In this document: positions 25,855 to 42,600 of the stretch, piece after piece
Position numbering within the stretch: the first letter of the stretch is position 1
How the letters are laid out: the number at the start of each line of letters is the position of its first letter
NCBI RefSeq assembly: GCF_029962835.1
Contig: NC_080582.1
Location: 75,946,177 to 76,010,176, forward strand
Reading direction: 5' to 3'
Origin: Magnolia sinica
Taxonomy: Eukaryota > Streptophyta > Magnoliopsida > Magnoliales > Magnoliaceae
Length of the DNA: 64,000 nt
Position numbers and translations under genes: made by a program
The notes under the pieces: generated by a model
Databases searched by the model: none
Seen by the model: only the letters and a program-made list of their open reading frames with translations
What the model was told of the DNA's origin: nothing

Positions 25855-26243
25855 ATTTTGTTAACTCACATCTAAATCTTAGGTGGACCATCAGAGGGAA
25901 ACAATAGGTGATTGAACGCTCACCATTAAAATGTTGCTAGGGCCCGCTGCAACGTTTATTTGCCATCCAACCAATTGCTTAGCTCACACGGACATGGATG
26001 AGGGGAAAACACAAGCATTTGATCCAAAAGTTCCGTATTCAAATGAAAGGGGTCCAGTGATCGAACGGTTAAGATAATCCCGTATAAAAATTTGTCAGAA
26101 ACTGTGATCCACCATATAAACGGTTTAGATCATTGCAAGATTACCCTGGTCGAACGGATAAAGTCTAGGCGCATTGTACTAGAATACGTAGGAATGTATT
26201 CTAACCCTACAGTCCAGCGGTCTTAACTGAGCCTTCATTCCAC

Positions 26244-26750
26244 GGGGAGCGGATTAGGTGAGACCCAGGACTGACCCAAGATCGTGCGGCACTTACCGTG
26301 GGGCCCACTTTTATGTATGTATTCTGTATCCATACCGTCCATCCGTTTTTACATATCATTTTAGGGCATTATTCCAAAAGTAAAGGACATCCAATAATCA
26401 TGTGGACCATACCATAGGAAACAGTGGTGATTGACTAATAAAAGTTTTAGTCAATCTGATATTTGTTTTCTTCCCTACATCCAGGCTTACGTGATCTTAT
26501 CAATAGATTGGATGGAAAATAAACACGGCCAAAACATTAAGGTGTGCCCTAAAAAGATTTTAATGGTTGGACGTTCAATCACTACCGTTTCTTATGGTAT
26601 TGTCCACCTGATAATTGGATCTGATTCATTTTGCCCTGAAACTATCTAGAAAGAAAAACGGATGGATTGCATGATTACACATATCAAGGTGGGCTCAGGT
26701 ATGGGTCGCACCGTCTTGGGTGAGGCCGGGGTATCATCTAATACGCTCCC
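26244..26750. mobile_element. Full palindromic element with GGGAGCGGATTAGGTGAGACCC-like ends
   Basis: The left end GGGAGCGGATTAGGTGAG and the right end ATCATCTAATACGCTCCC are inverted. The arms carry the family core (CATGTGGACCATACCATAGG against TATGGTATTGTCCACC). The short frame inside is an arm translation. 25870-26243 is mostly worn family sequence and unremarkable non-coding DNA. Confidence 0.75.
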
Positions 26751-27039
26751 ACATTCTACATGCCTTTATTATATACGTGCAGACCACGACTCTACGTATC
26801 GATTCTTTCATGGATGCATCTGACCGTTTATTCATCCTAATCGACAGTTTTCTCTTGAACTAATGGCAATAATCAAGCCATTCAACGGTTTAAATCAACC
26901 ACAATGATTGAAATAAAAAAAAAAAGAAAAAAGAAAAAAAAATGATATACAGATGTGAGACGTTCTCGAGAAAGTAGACCAAATCACGGGAAATAAGTGA
27001 TAATCACGCCCGAAGTTGAAATATATTTGTAAAATATCT

Positions 27040-27316
27040 TAGTGTTAGGAGGTGTTTGGCACATGGTACTAGGTGGGATTAGGCGGGATAGAATTATATT
27101 TGGTCGATACAATTTCATTTTGAACGGGAGAGAATGAGAAAGGATAGGATTAGGTGGGATGCAATTACATTTAGTCCTTGAAATTTCATTTGGTCGCACG
27201 CACGATTTATGTGGATTTTAAAATCTATACACAAATGCACTTATTAATATGAATCATTTTGTTAACTTAAACTATTAAATTATAATTGTATTATTTTAGT
27301 GTGTGTGTATATATAG

Positions 27317-27350
<34 letters not shown>

Positions 27351-27568
27351 TTGTGTGTGTATCAGCGAATGATTTCATTTGTGAATTTGATCCATTGATT
27401 ACAATTTAATAGTGCATCAAACGTAATTTTGCTTAATAATATAAAATAGCAAATTATTTATTCCAATCATGAAATTAGATGGCTACGATACGATGGTATT
27501 TTCATAGATGCAATTAATGTCACCTAACCACATTCAATATCAATCAATTCCGGACCAAACGCGGCCAG
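27040..27568. mobile_element. AT-rich MITE with GTTTGG/CCAAAC ends
   Basis: It starts GGAGGTGTTTGGCACATGG and ends CGGACCAAACGCGGCC, with inverted GGTGTTTGG-type termini. It contains a TATATA and (TG)n tract at 27300-27360. The GTTTGG terminus resembles common plant hAT/PIF-type MITEs, and the class is not certain. 26751-27039 holds nothing recognised. Confidence 0.6.
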
Positions 27569-27569
27569 T

Positions 27570-27830
27570 GTTTATTTGTCATCCAACCTGTTCACAAGTT
27601 CTGACAAACATTTAGGAATGGAAAATACAAATGTCATCTTCATCCTAGACTTCCGTAGTCCTCATAAAGTTTTTAACGGTAGGCATTTAATCTCCAGTTT
27701 TTGGTCCACTTGAACCTTGGATCGGCCTAATTTTTGGGGTGATGCCCTAAAATGATCTGAAAAAATGGATGAACGGGTTGGATAAAATACATACATCAAA
27801 GTGGGCCACAATCCCCTGAGTGGACCGATT
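27570..27830 (-). repeat. Palindromic family, right arm
   Basis: It carries GTTTATTTGTCATCCAACC, then GGTCCACTTGAACCTTGGAT and GATAAAATACATACATCAAA. Only one arm is present; it was cut on the left by the MITE at 27040-27568. Confidence 0.65.
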
Positions 27831-27929
27831 TCCGTCCAGCGGCAGCAGGACGTAATCAGCTCCCCTTTTTGAAACCGTGCCCCATCCAAGCTTCAACGCA
27901 TTAATAAATCACTATCCCCTATCCCCTAT

Positions 27930-28147
27930 TAGACACTGCCACGTGTACGGTTGGAGATTGGTCGCACGTTATCTTAGTGGAGACGATTCCATGGAATTCA
28001 TTCGGAGCCCATAAATAGAGGCTGCGTTTCAGCGTTCGAGCCTCGACCTTCTCCTTTCCCATTTCCCCTCGTAGGTTCTCCTACCTCTCGGGTATTGGTT
28101 CGGGTCTCCTCGCGACTATCGGGTTCGAGCTTTGATAAGTTTCCAAG
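27930..28147 (+). promoter_or_regulatory. Orphan promoter and CT-rich 5' leader exon
   Basis: A G-box CACGTG at 27940-27945 is followed by a TATA element (CCATAAATAGAGG, 28009-28021). After it comes a pyrimidine-rich leader of about 100 nt (CTTCTCCTTTCCC, TCTCCTACCTC) ending in TTTCCAAG|GTAAATG, a good donor at 28147/28148. This is the typical build of a plant gene with a 5'UTR intron. No coding exon that I can recognise follows up to 29.1 kb, so it may be a captured or abandoned promoter. 28148-29105 otherwise holds no gene. Confidence 0.4.
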
Positions 28148-29105
28148 GTAAATGTTCTGATCTTCTGCAGCTTATTATTTTATTACATGTTTGAAGATCA
28201 GTAACAGTACTCAGCTTTTTGCACACATAAGGGCCCCACATGTCCCCAGGATTAGATAGACCGGATGATCCTGATCGCTTGCTTGATTTGAGGAAATCGA
28301 ATCCGCACTATCCATTTTTTGACCGGTCGTTTTAAGATGGAAGTAGATGATGGTTTTCGGGCCACGGTACGTTTGTGGTGGGGCACACATGATGAACGGT
28401 CCAGATGTTGTACCCTTTGGAGGCCTTTCATTTTTAAATCCTTATTAACTATAATGTACACGGATTATTGCATTCTGCATATACTCACGTTATAGGGGTT
28501 CTTATGGCATTGCTAAGTCCCCACCGTTCGATGTGGACCCACCATGGATTGCAGCGTGATCTGGAAAGTGGGCTAGCCTAATAAAACTAACCACTGCATA
28601 CGGACGGTTGAGAAATAAGTGGTGATAATTTTCATACCTCCCTTATTAAAGTCATAATATAAAACTCTCACAATGCGAGAGACGTTTTCTGATTAATACC
28701 ATTCAAAAGATATAGGAAAATAACAGTTATTTATTAATCTTGTGAACTGTCCATCTTAAGCTTTTGCAGAGGCCTCTAAATCTTATAAGCCATGGAATCC
28801 TGCAGGCCCACCTATCCAATTAGCTTTTATTAATTGTTGAAATTGAAGGGTGGTCTCATCTTAGATATTACATTTAATGGACGGTTAAAATGAAAAATAT
28901 CTCAATGGCCTTAGCTTGCTAATGCCATTCTTTTAACTCTCTTGTTTTTTTAAGTCCTTTTTTCTTCCATCGGTTTTAAGGACATCCAACGGTCTACATT
29001 TATAGTTCCATCCACCGTTTGACTGCCACGTGTATGGATGAATTTGATTGCTCTGTATAGGCGGTCTTTGACAGAGCTCGTGACCCAATAACGTCCGAGA
29101 GGTAC

Positions 29106-30686
29106 TTGAATGGGGACGCGGATTTCCTGCGAAAGCCTTTCGCAGGGAGTTCGTGCGCTGTGAACCTAGGTGGGGCCCACCATGATGTTTACGAGAGATC
29201 CACTATGGTCATCCGTTTTTTGAGACCATTTTAGGACAGAAGGTCAATAATGAGCCGGATCCAATACTTAAGTGGGCTGTAGTGAAGGAAAAGGTGGCAG
29301 AGAAATTCCTACCGTTTAAATCTCTTTGGGTAGACAGTGATGCTTCCGTGTCATCCACACCGTTCATAGCGTCATTACTACTTGGATAAACTGAAAACAC
29401 AAATATTAGACTAATTCAAAACTTTTTTTACCCCACAAATATTTTAACTGTGGATGTTAAATCCTCACTTTTGCAGCCCACTTGAGTGTTGGACCCAGCT
29501 CATTTTTGGCCTTATGTCCTTAAATGATCTCAAAAATCATAAGACCGTGGTGGATCTCTCATAAACATCACGGTGGGCCCCACCTAGGTTCCCACTGCCT
29601 TTCGTGGGAACTTCCTGCATTGGGAAGCTAGGTGGGGCCCACTGTGATGTTTATGAGAGATCCACTATGTTCATTTTTTTTTTTTATATATCATTTTAGG
29701 ACATAAGGCCAAAAATGAGTCAGTTCCAAAACTTAAGTGGGTCGTACCAAAGGAAAAGGTGGTAGAGAAATTCCTACCGTTGAAATCTCCCTGGGTCGAC
29801 AGTGATGTTTGTATGCCATCCATACCATTCACAACGTCATTACTACTTGGATAAACTGAAAAAATAAATATTAAACTAATTCAAAACTTTTTTTACCCCA
29901 CAAATAATTTTAATTGTGGACTTTAAATCCTCACTTTTGTGGCCCACTTGAGTATTGGACTCGGCTCATTTTCGGCCTTAGTCCTTACATGATCTCAAAA
30001 AACGGAAGGACGTGGTGGATCTCTCATAAACATCACGGTAGGCCCCACCTAGGTTCCAATTGCCTTTCGTAGGAAGTTCCTATGTTGGGAACCTAGGTGG
30101 GGCCCACCGTGATGTTTATGAGAGATCCACTACGTTTATCCGGTTTTTGAGATCATTTAAGGACAAAAGGCCAAAAATGAGTCGAATCCAATACTTAAGT
30201 GGGCCGTACTAAAGGAAAAGGTGATAGGGAAATTCCTATTGTTGAAATCTCAGTCGACAATGATGTTTGCATGCCATCCAATTGTTCATAACGTCATTAC
30301 TGCTTAGATAAACTAAAAACACAAATATTAAACTAATTCAAAACTTTTTTGGCCCCATAAATATTTTAAATGTGGACTTTAAATCCTCACTTTTGCGGCC
30401 CACTTAACTATTGGACCTAGCTCATTTTTGGCCTTATGTCCTTAAATGATCTCAAAAATGGAAGGACGCGGTGGATCTCTCATAAACATCATGGTGGGTC
30501 CCACCTAGGTTCCCATTGCAGGAACTTTTTTTTTTTTTACACGCACACACACACCCAACACACTCACGCTGGTGGAATTTCACCACCTATGGGTACTTGA
30601 ACCCTTGACTGGGAGTTGAAACTCCTGAGAGTCTACCACAGAACTTCCTACAAAAGGCTTTGGCAGGAAATCCGCGTCCCATTCAA
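29106..30686. mobile_element. Composite palindromic element with three tandem inner units
   Basis: The outer ends are inverted: TTGAATGGGGACGCGGATTT and, on the right, AAATCCGCGTCCCATTCAA, with the match continuing through CCTGCGAAAGCCTTT for about 36 bp. Inside lie three consecutive palindromic units (about 29165-29590, 29628-30058, 30091-30512). Each opens with GGTGGGGCCCACCRTGATGT and closes with CATCACGGTGGGCCCCACC, and they are separated by GCCTTTCGTGGGAACTTCCT-type linkers. A SINE lies at 30528-30638. The three units are clearly similar copies, so the inside was amplified by tandem duplication. Confidence 0.8.
30528..30638 (-). mobile_element. tRNA-derived SINE, copy 3
   Basis: On the minus strand the A-box region is GTGGTAGACTCTCAGG, the B box is GGTTCAAGTACCC, and the tail is GTGTGTGTGTGCGTG followed by A's. 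Flanking GGAACTT and AGAACTT suggest a target duplication. It is inserted in the composite element. Confidence 0.8.
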
Positions 30687-30769
30687 GGGAAGTGAGATAA
30701 AAATGGACTAGGATTGGCTATCGAAAGGTTGGGTGGATCCAAATCTAGAGTGGACCCATCACAAAAAAC

Positions 30770-31165
30770 AGTGGGGCGAGACTCCCTACTAAAGTGACGT
30801 CACCTAGTTCCATAGGTCCCACCATGATGTATTTTTTGTATCCACACTATCCATCCATTTTGAGAGATCATTTTAGGGCATGAACCGAAGAATGAATCAG
30901 ACCCAAATCTCAAGTGGACCCCACCACAGAAAACTATGGAGAGAGTCACGCCCACCATTAAAAACTTCTAAGGACCACAAAAGTTTTTGATCAAGCTTAT
31001 ATTTGTGTTTTCCCTTTTTTAATGTTTGTTTTAACTTATTAATAGGTTGGATCTCAAATAAACATCATGGTGGACCTTAGGAAGGTTTCAACGGTGGATG
31101 TCACTCTCCCCACTGTTTTCTATGGTGGGGTCCACTCCAGATTTGGATCTGCCTCATTATTTTGA
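30770..31165. mobile_element. Palindromic family copy (GTGACGTCACCTAG subfamily)
   Basis: It starts near AGTGACGTCACCTAGTTCCA and ends within a right arm (GTCCACTCCAGATTTGGATC). The CRE-like palindrome TGACGTCA recurs in the related copy at 33589-34142. Confidence 0.7.
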
Positions 31166-31949
31166 TCATGCCTACTAACAAACGATATAGAGCTTATTCG
31201 GATAATCGAGTCATTTCTGGAATGCATTGGGTAACAAAATTTCTTGTGCGTGGTGATTAGGGTTTAGATTAACTGAGTTTATAGTGTAGCCTATCCACAA
31301 TTAGTAAAAATGGTAATTTGATCCTAATAAATTATTGATTCTTAAGATAAAAGAGTAACTAGGTCAATTTGGTTTGTTAATTAAGATTTAACCCCTAGTT
31401 ATCTCGGCTTTAGGTATGTATTTATTTAGTCACGACTGTCTTGATTAGTCAGTAATAGGTCGACTAGATTTGGGCCCTAGATGAATAAATCACGAGGCTA
31501 GACTCGAAGTTTAAATAATCGGGTGGATTCGATAGCTTTCTATGGTTAATTTACTAGATTTGTACCGTTCTTTACTGGAAATAACCGCGTATAGGTTGAC
31601 ATCGAGTGTTAAGGGTCAGTAAATGACAACATAAGCTATTATAGCGAAAAAAAATTGATGAATTTTAAAATCCAAAATGCGAAAATCTGAAACGTTACAC
31701 GCAACCTCCCATGTATTCTAAGTCCTCCATCTATACCAATTTACCATTCAGGCTTCTTATCTATTTTTACCATTTGCACTTATAACCAAGGGTTTGATCA
31801 CTAGGCTTCTATAATTTGGTTAGATTTTTAAATTAAATAAATGCATCCTGGTTTCCTATTCCTCAACTTAGCTTTTGAAATCCCTTAAGGTTAAACCCTT
31901 AAGGTTTCTAAAGTCTTACATCATTGTATCTGCATTTAGGCTATGACAG

Positions 31950-32195
31950 CATGTGGTATACAACTCAATGTGTTTTGCACGACATTGGCCTTTCTAGGGT
32001 GATGCTGTAATTCAAAGTTATAGTCCTTCAAAAATTTCATCTACCATCTCTATTACATATTCAACTCCTTCTGAGAAAATAAGTACTTTAAACTCTTATA
32101 ATCTAGAAATAACTTGAATTTCTCCCCATACAAGTGGTATCTCCACACCTTTAACGTAAAGACAATCGTGGCCAGTTCAAGGTCGTGAATTTTGG
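31950..32195 (-). mobile_element. Ty3/gypsy pol fossil, RNase H fragment
   Basis: Read on the minus strand the translation resembles the gypsy RNase H region: a DLELATIVFTLKVWRYHLYG-like block, then DYKSLKYLFSQKELN, then a QHHPRKANVV-like phrase. It is a broken remnant of an LTR retrotransposon polymerase gene. The rest of the element was not recognised, though 31200-31950 may belong to it. Confidence 0.8.
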
Positions 32196-32499
32196 ATTTG
32201 TGTTATTTTTAGGCTCATGTCATAATATGATTTGACAAAACAGATGAACAGGTGAATATATCATAAACATCGTGGTGAGCCCCACCTAGCTTCCCATTGT
32301 AGGAAGCTCCTATAAAATTTCCAGCCCTTTATCATGCAGAGCCGGTGCAAACGCTCTTTATGACTTGTGGCTTGGGAGGGAAGCCAACCAGCTTGTGGAT
32401 GCATCATTCAAGTAGGCAGGTACCACCCACATGTGGCTATAAGAGGTGGGTGTGGGTGAATTGTATACAGAGGCACTCACTACCCCTTACCGTTCACAC

Positions 32500-32780
32500 T
32501 TTATCGGCCCACCATGATGCGTATTTTATCCATACCATCTATCCATTTTCCAGCTTATTTTAGTGCATGAGGTCACATAAACCTGAATAAACAGAGAACA
32601 CAAATTTCAGCTTGATCTAAAATTCATTTCCCTCATGAAGTTTTCCACCATGGGCGTTAAATTCCTATTGTTTCCTGTGTTTCTGTTACTTGAGCTTTGG
32701 AATGAGCTTAAAAACAGATGGACGGGGTAAATAAAACACACACATCATGGTGGACCCTACAAAGTTCACACAGTAAAGGG
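32500..32780. mobile_element. Short palindromic family copy
   Basis: The left arm is GGCCCACCATGATGCGTATT and the right arm ends CACACACATCATGGTGGACC; the middle is shortened. It is interrupted on the right by the 0.7-kb repeat at 32794. Confidence 0.7.
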
Positions 32781-32793
32781 TGGCCAGCCTTAC

Positions 32794-33513
32794 TATCACA
32801 GATGAAGGTGATGAAGTCGAGCACCATCTTCCTCGGGAAGATAATTATTCCGAATCAACGGTGCTTCCTTGGAGTGCTCACAGAGATATACCTTGAATCT
32901 ATAAGAAAAAGAAGAAAATATAAATAATTTCTAGAAATTCCTAAATTGATTGATAATTGAAATAAACTATTATACAACCCTTTAAATAGGGATACTATAC
33001 CTTGGAAGAAGTTTTGGAGTTAAAAATACAACTAAAACTCCTAGAAACCGTGACTTACTATAAATAGTAAACTTATTATTTATAGACGATCGTGATTCTT
33101 ATCAGGCATCTATGTTTTTGGCCAAAAATAGTGTCTTACTAGGCCCAACCATGTGATTCTTATTCTTATAATTATTCCAAGCACTCTTCATGTCGGGCGC
33201 AATTTCTAAAACTCGACACGGGTGAAGAATTATAATTAAATTAAAATTTACTATAAATAGTAAAAACAAAAATAAAATAAAAATTCAACTATCAATATAA
33301 TGAAATTCGGCGTGGGCAACCCAACGTCGCAGGGTTGGGTGGCTAAAGTCGCTCGTCTTACCCTAAAATCATAAATGGCATGTTCGATATCTCATTCCAT
33401 TTCACGAGATATGATCGTTTGAAGATTCTGACGGCTTGAATCACTTTCGTGTCTGATCGGGCCTTTTATAGTCCAACTTGGTCATGAAATCATCCGTGAC
33501 CCACTCTACATCA
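32794..33513. mobile_element. LTR-like repeat (solo-LTR candidate), copy 1
   Basis: It aligns over its full 720 bp with 40784-41511 in the same orientation. Both share GATGAAGTCGAGCACCATCT-like, ACTTATTATTTATAGACG-like and CCGTGACCCACTCTACATCA-like words. The 5' end is more worn than in the other copy, and no clear target duplication is read. It has no coding content. Confidence 0.6.
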
Positions 33514-33588
33514 AAAGGGTAGGTGGCCCACCCAAATCCTAGAATGGAGATGGAGTATTACCCCCACCCGTCCTCAGGCAGTGTAGCG

Positions 33589-34142
33589 GGGCGCGGGTTA
33601 GCTACTGACAGGTTGAGTAGGGAGAGTCTCCACTGAAGTGACGTCACCAAGTTCCATCGGCCCCACCATTATATAAATTCTGTATCCACACCTTCCATCC
33701 ATTTGAAAAGATCATTTTTAGGCAATACCCAAAGAATGAGTTAAATATAAAGCTCCAGTGGACCCCACCATAGAAAACAGTGGGACAGTGATGCCTACCG
33801 TTAAAAACTTCTAATGGCTATAAAAGTTTTAGATCAAGCTGATATTTGTGTTTTCCCTTCTTTTATATCTTTTTTAACTTTTGAACAGGTTGGATTTCAA
33901 GTAAACATGATGGTGGGCCTTAGGATAGTTTCAATGGTGGGAATCACTCTCCCCACTGTTTTCTGTGTTGGGGTCCACTACAGATTTTTATCCGCGTCCT
34001 CTTTGGCTCATGCCCAAAGATGATATTTCAAAAATAGATGGACTGTGTGGATACAACACATACATCATAGTGGGGCCCACATAACATGGTGACGTCACTC
34101 TGGGGCTCACTACTCCACCCGTCAGTATCTAATCCGCGTCCC
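33589..34142. mobile_element. Full palindromic element (TGACGTCA subfamily)
   Basis: The ends GGGCGCGGGTTAGCTACTGA and CAGTATCTAATCCGCGTCCC are inverted, and the arms hold GTGACGTCACCAAG against CATGGTGACGTCACTC. It is close to the 30770-31165 copy. Confidence 0.75.
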
Positions 34143-34149
34143 CGATAGT

Positions 34150-34500
34150 GGCTCATGAGCGCTAGCTATGCATGGGTTTCAAACACGGTCCATCAATTTT
34201 TTCACATCACTTCCAAAAACAAAGTATATCTAAGGCTCAAGTAGACCACACACCATAGCAAGCAGCGATGACAATGACACTCACCATTGAAACCTTTCTT
34301 ACGGCCCACCTTGATTATTAATTGCCATTTAATCTGTTCATAAGGTCACATGGATTTGGATGAAGAGAAAACACAAATATCTAACTTGATCCAAAACTTA
34401 TATGACTTGGGCCTTAGAGCTGCCTTAATGTTTGGGCTTATACCTTAAAATGATACTGAATAATGAATGGACGGCGTGGATAAAAACATACATCACAGAG
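34150..34500. mobile_element. Palindromic family copy, worn
   Basis: The arms are recognisable by GTAGACCACACACCATAGCA and by ATGGACGGCGTGGATAAAAA. 34501-34960 is unremarkable non-coding sequence upstream of the HCT promoter. Confidence 0.65.
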
Positions 34501-34951
34501 CACCTGTCCAGGCTCTATGGGTTCAACCTAATCATGACCCGTTTACTTGAATGGACCATTTTTTTAACCCGAGCCTGACCACCAACCCATTTAGCTGGTC
34601 CAAACTGCTTAAGAAGCCAGTGGGCCCAACCCATTACCACCCTGATCATCACTAAATATGATCTAGATCCAACGGCTATAGTCCCAGCATGATTATGTAA
34701 GCTCACGCACGGACAAGGTTGTTAATGCACACGCTGCCCTTGCCTACCATCAGTTAGATGCTCTTGTCCAAGAATCAGATCCGTCCATTCGTCAGGTGGG
34801 CCACAGTTTACGAAACCAATTTACACTCAGGAAAATACTTTGATAAAGTATTTTTAACTGTCCAAAATTTTCTGACATTGTAGCCCACCTTCTCAATGGA
34901 CCAGATTTATTTCTAGAAGAGAACATCAGCATGGCAAGAACCATCTAATGA

Positions 34952-41605
<6,654 letters not shown>

Positions 41606-42600
41606 TTGACATCTCCGTCATCTTAAGATTATAAAGTTGTTTCTTAAGATACAAACAGTTACTCATGGATTTCTTCATATACAAACTATCAAGTTTCATC
41701 CAAACCTCTGGACTTTTGATTCAAGACATTATAAAGAACATTAACAGACAAGTACAATTATATCGAGGTCATGTCTCTCTCATCTAAATTATCCCACACT
41801 TCATCAATCATAGTTGTTGGACGCTTTGCGTTACTAAGGAAAGTGTCTTCTAATCATTGTTGAACTAAAAGGTTTCTCATCTTCACATTTCATGTTTCAA
41901 AATTATTTCTACCAGTGAATTTCTCTGTTTTATACTTCACATTAGATCTTTTGTAGGTTTGGTGATGAAAAATAGATGGAACTTCATAGGTCTTGGTGTT
42001 TTATTAATTGCTATTACTCGTCTTGGGTGATTGGTTGTTAATGTTTTCTTTATACATGTTTTGGGAGTATACATAATGGTTCCCACAACGTCATAATAAT
42101 CACCCACGTGGAAGTGCGGAATCGTGCCTTATGCAATGTGTTAGCGATTGGATCCAAGCCCAAATCCAAGGGTCGACACTAAAAATTTTGAATTGATACT
42201 AATGAACTTAGTCCTCAAATTTAAGTAAAAGATCTAATTATCAGACCTAAACTATTCAAACCATTCTTTTATTTCTTTTTTTTTTCTTAGTAGTAGTTAC
42301 TTGAATTTTGAATTTGTAATAAGTCGTATGAAATGACCGAGCATGTACTATATTGTTATGGTTGATGTAATGGTGGTGAATGGAACTTAAAGTGGCTATT
42401 TCAATGGAATGAGATTTAATTTTTATGTCATTTATGACGTGATTTCCATGAAAATGTGAATTTATATGATTGTACGGAAAATCTGAAGTATTTATACTCT
42501 GACATACTCATTAATATCTTGAAATTCGACTTACCGTGTTGTCCATAAGAGTCAAAATCTCAGGGCATTACACTTGCATATGCAGCTGATATACCTCGAA
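41606..42600. other. Non-coding stretch, nothing recognised
   Basis: AT-rich sequence with no open frame over 60 codons and no repeat match I could see elsewhere in the window. It probably includes the left remains of the LTR element that follows. Confidence 0.4.

Noticed and set aside
31950-32195. Host RNase H or reverse-transcriptase-derived gene
   Set aside because: The phrases match the Ty3/gypsy RNase H region and no host gene context exists; treated as a fossil.
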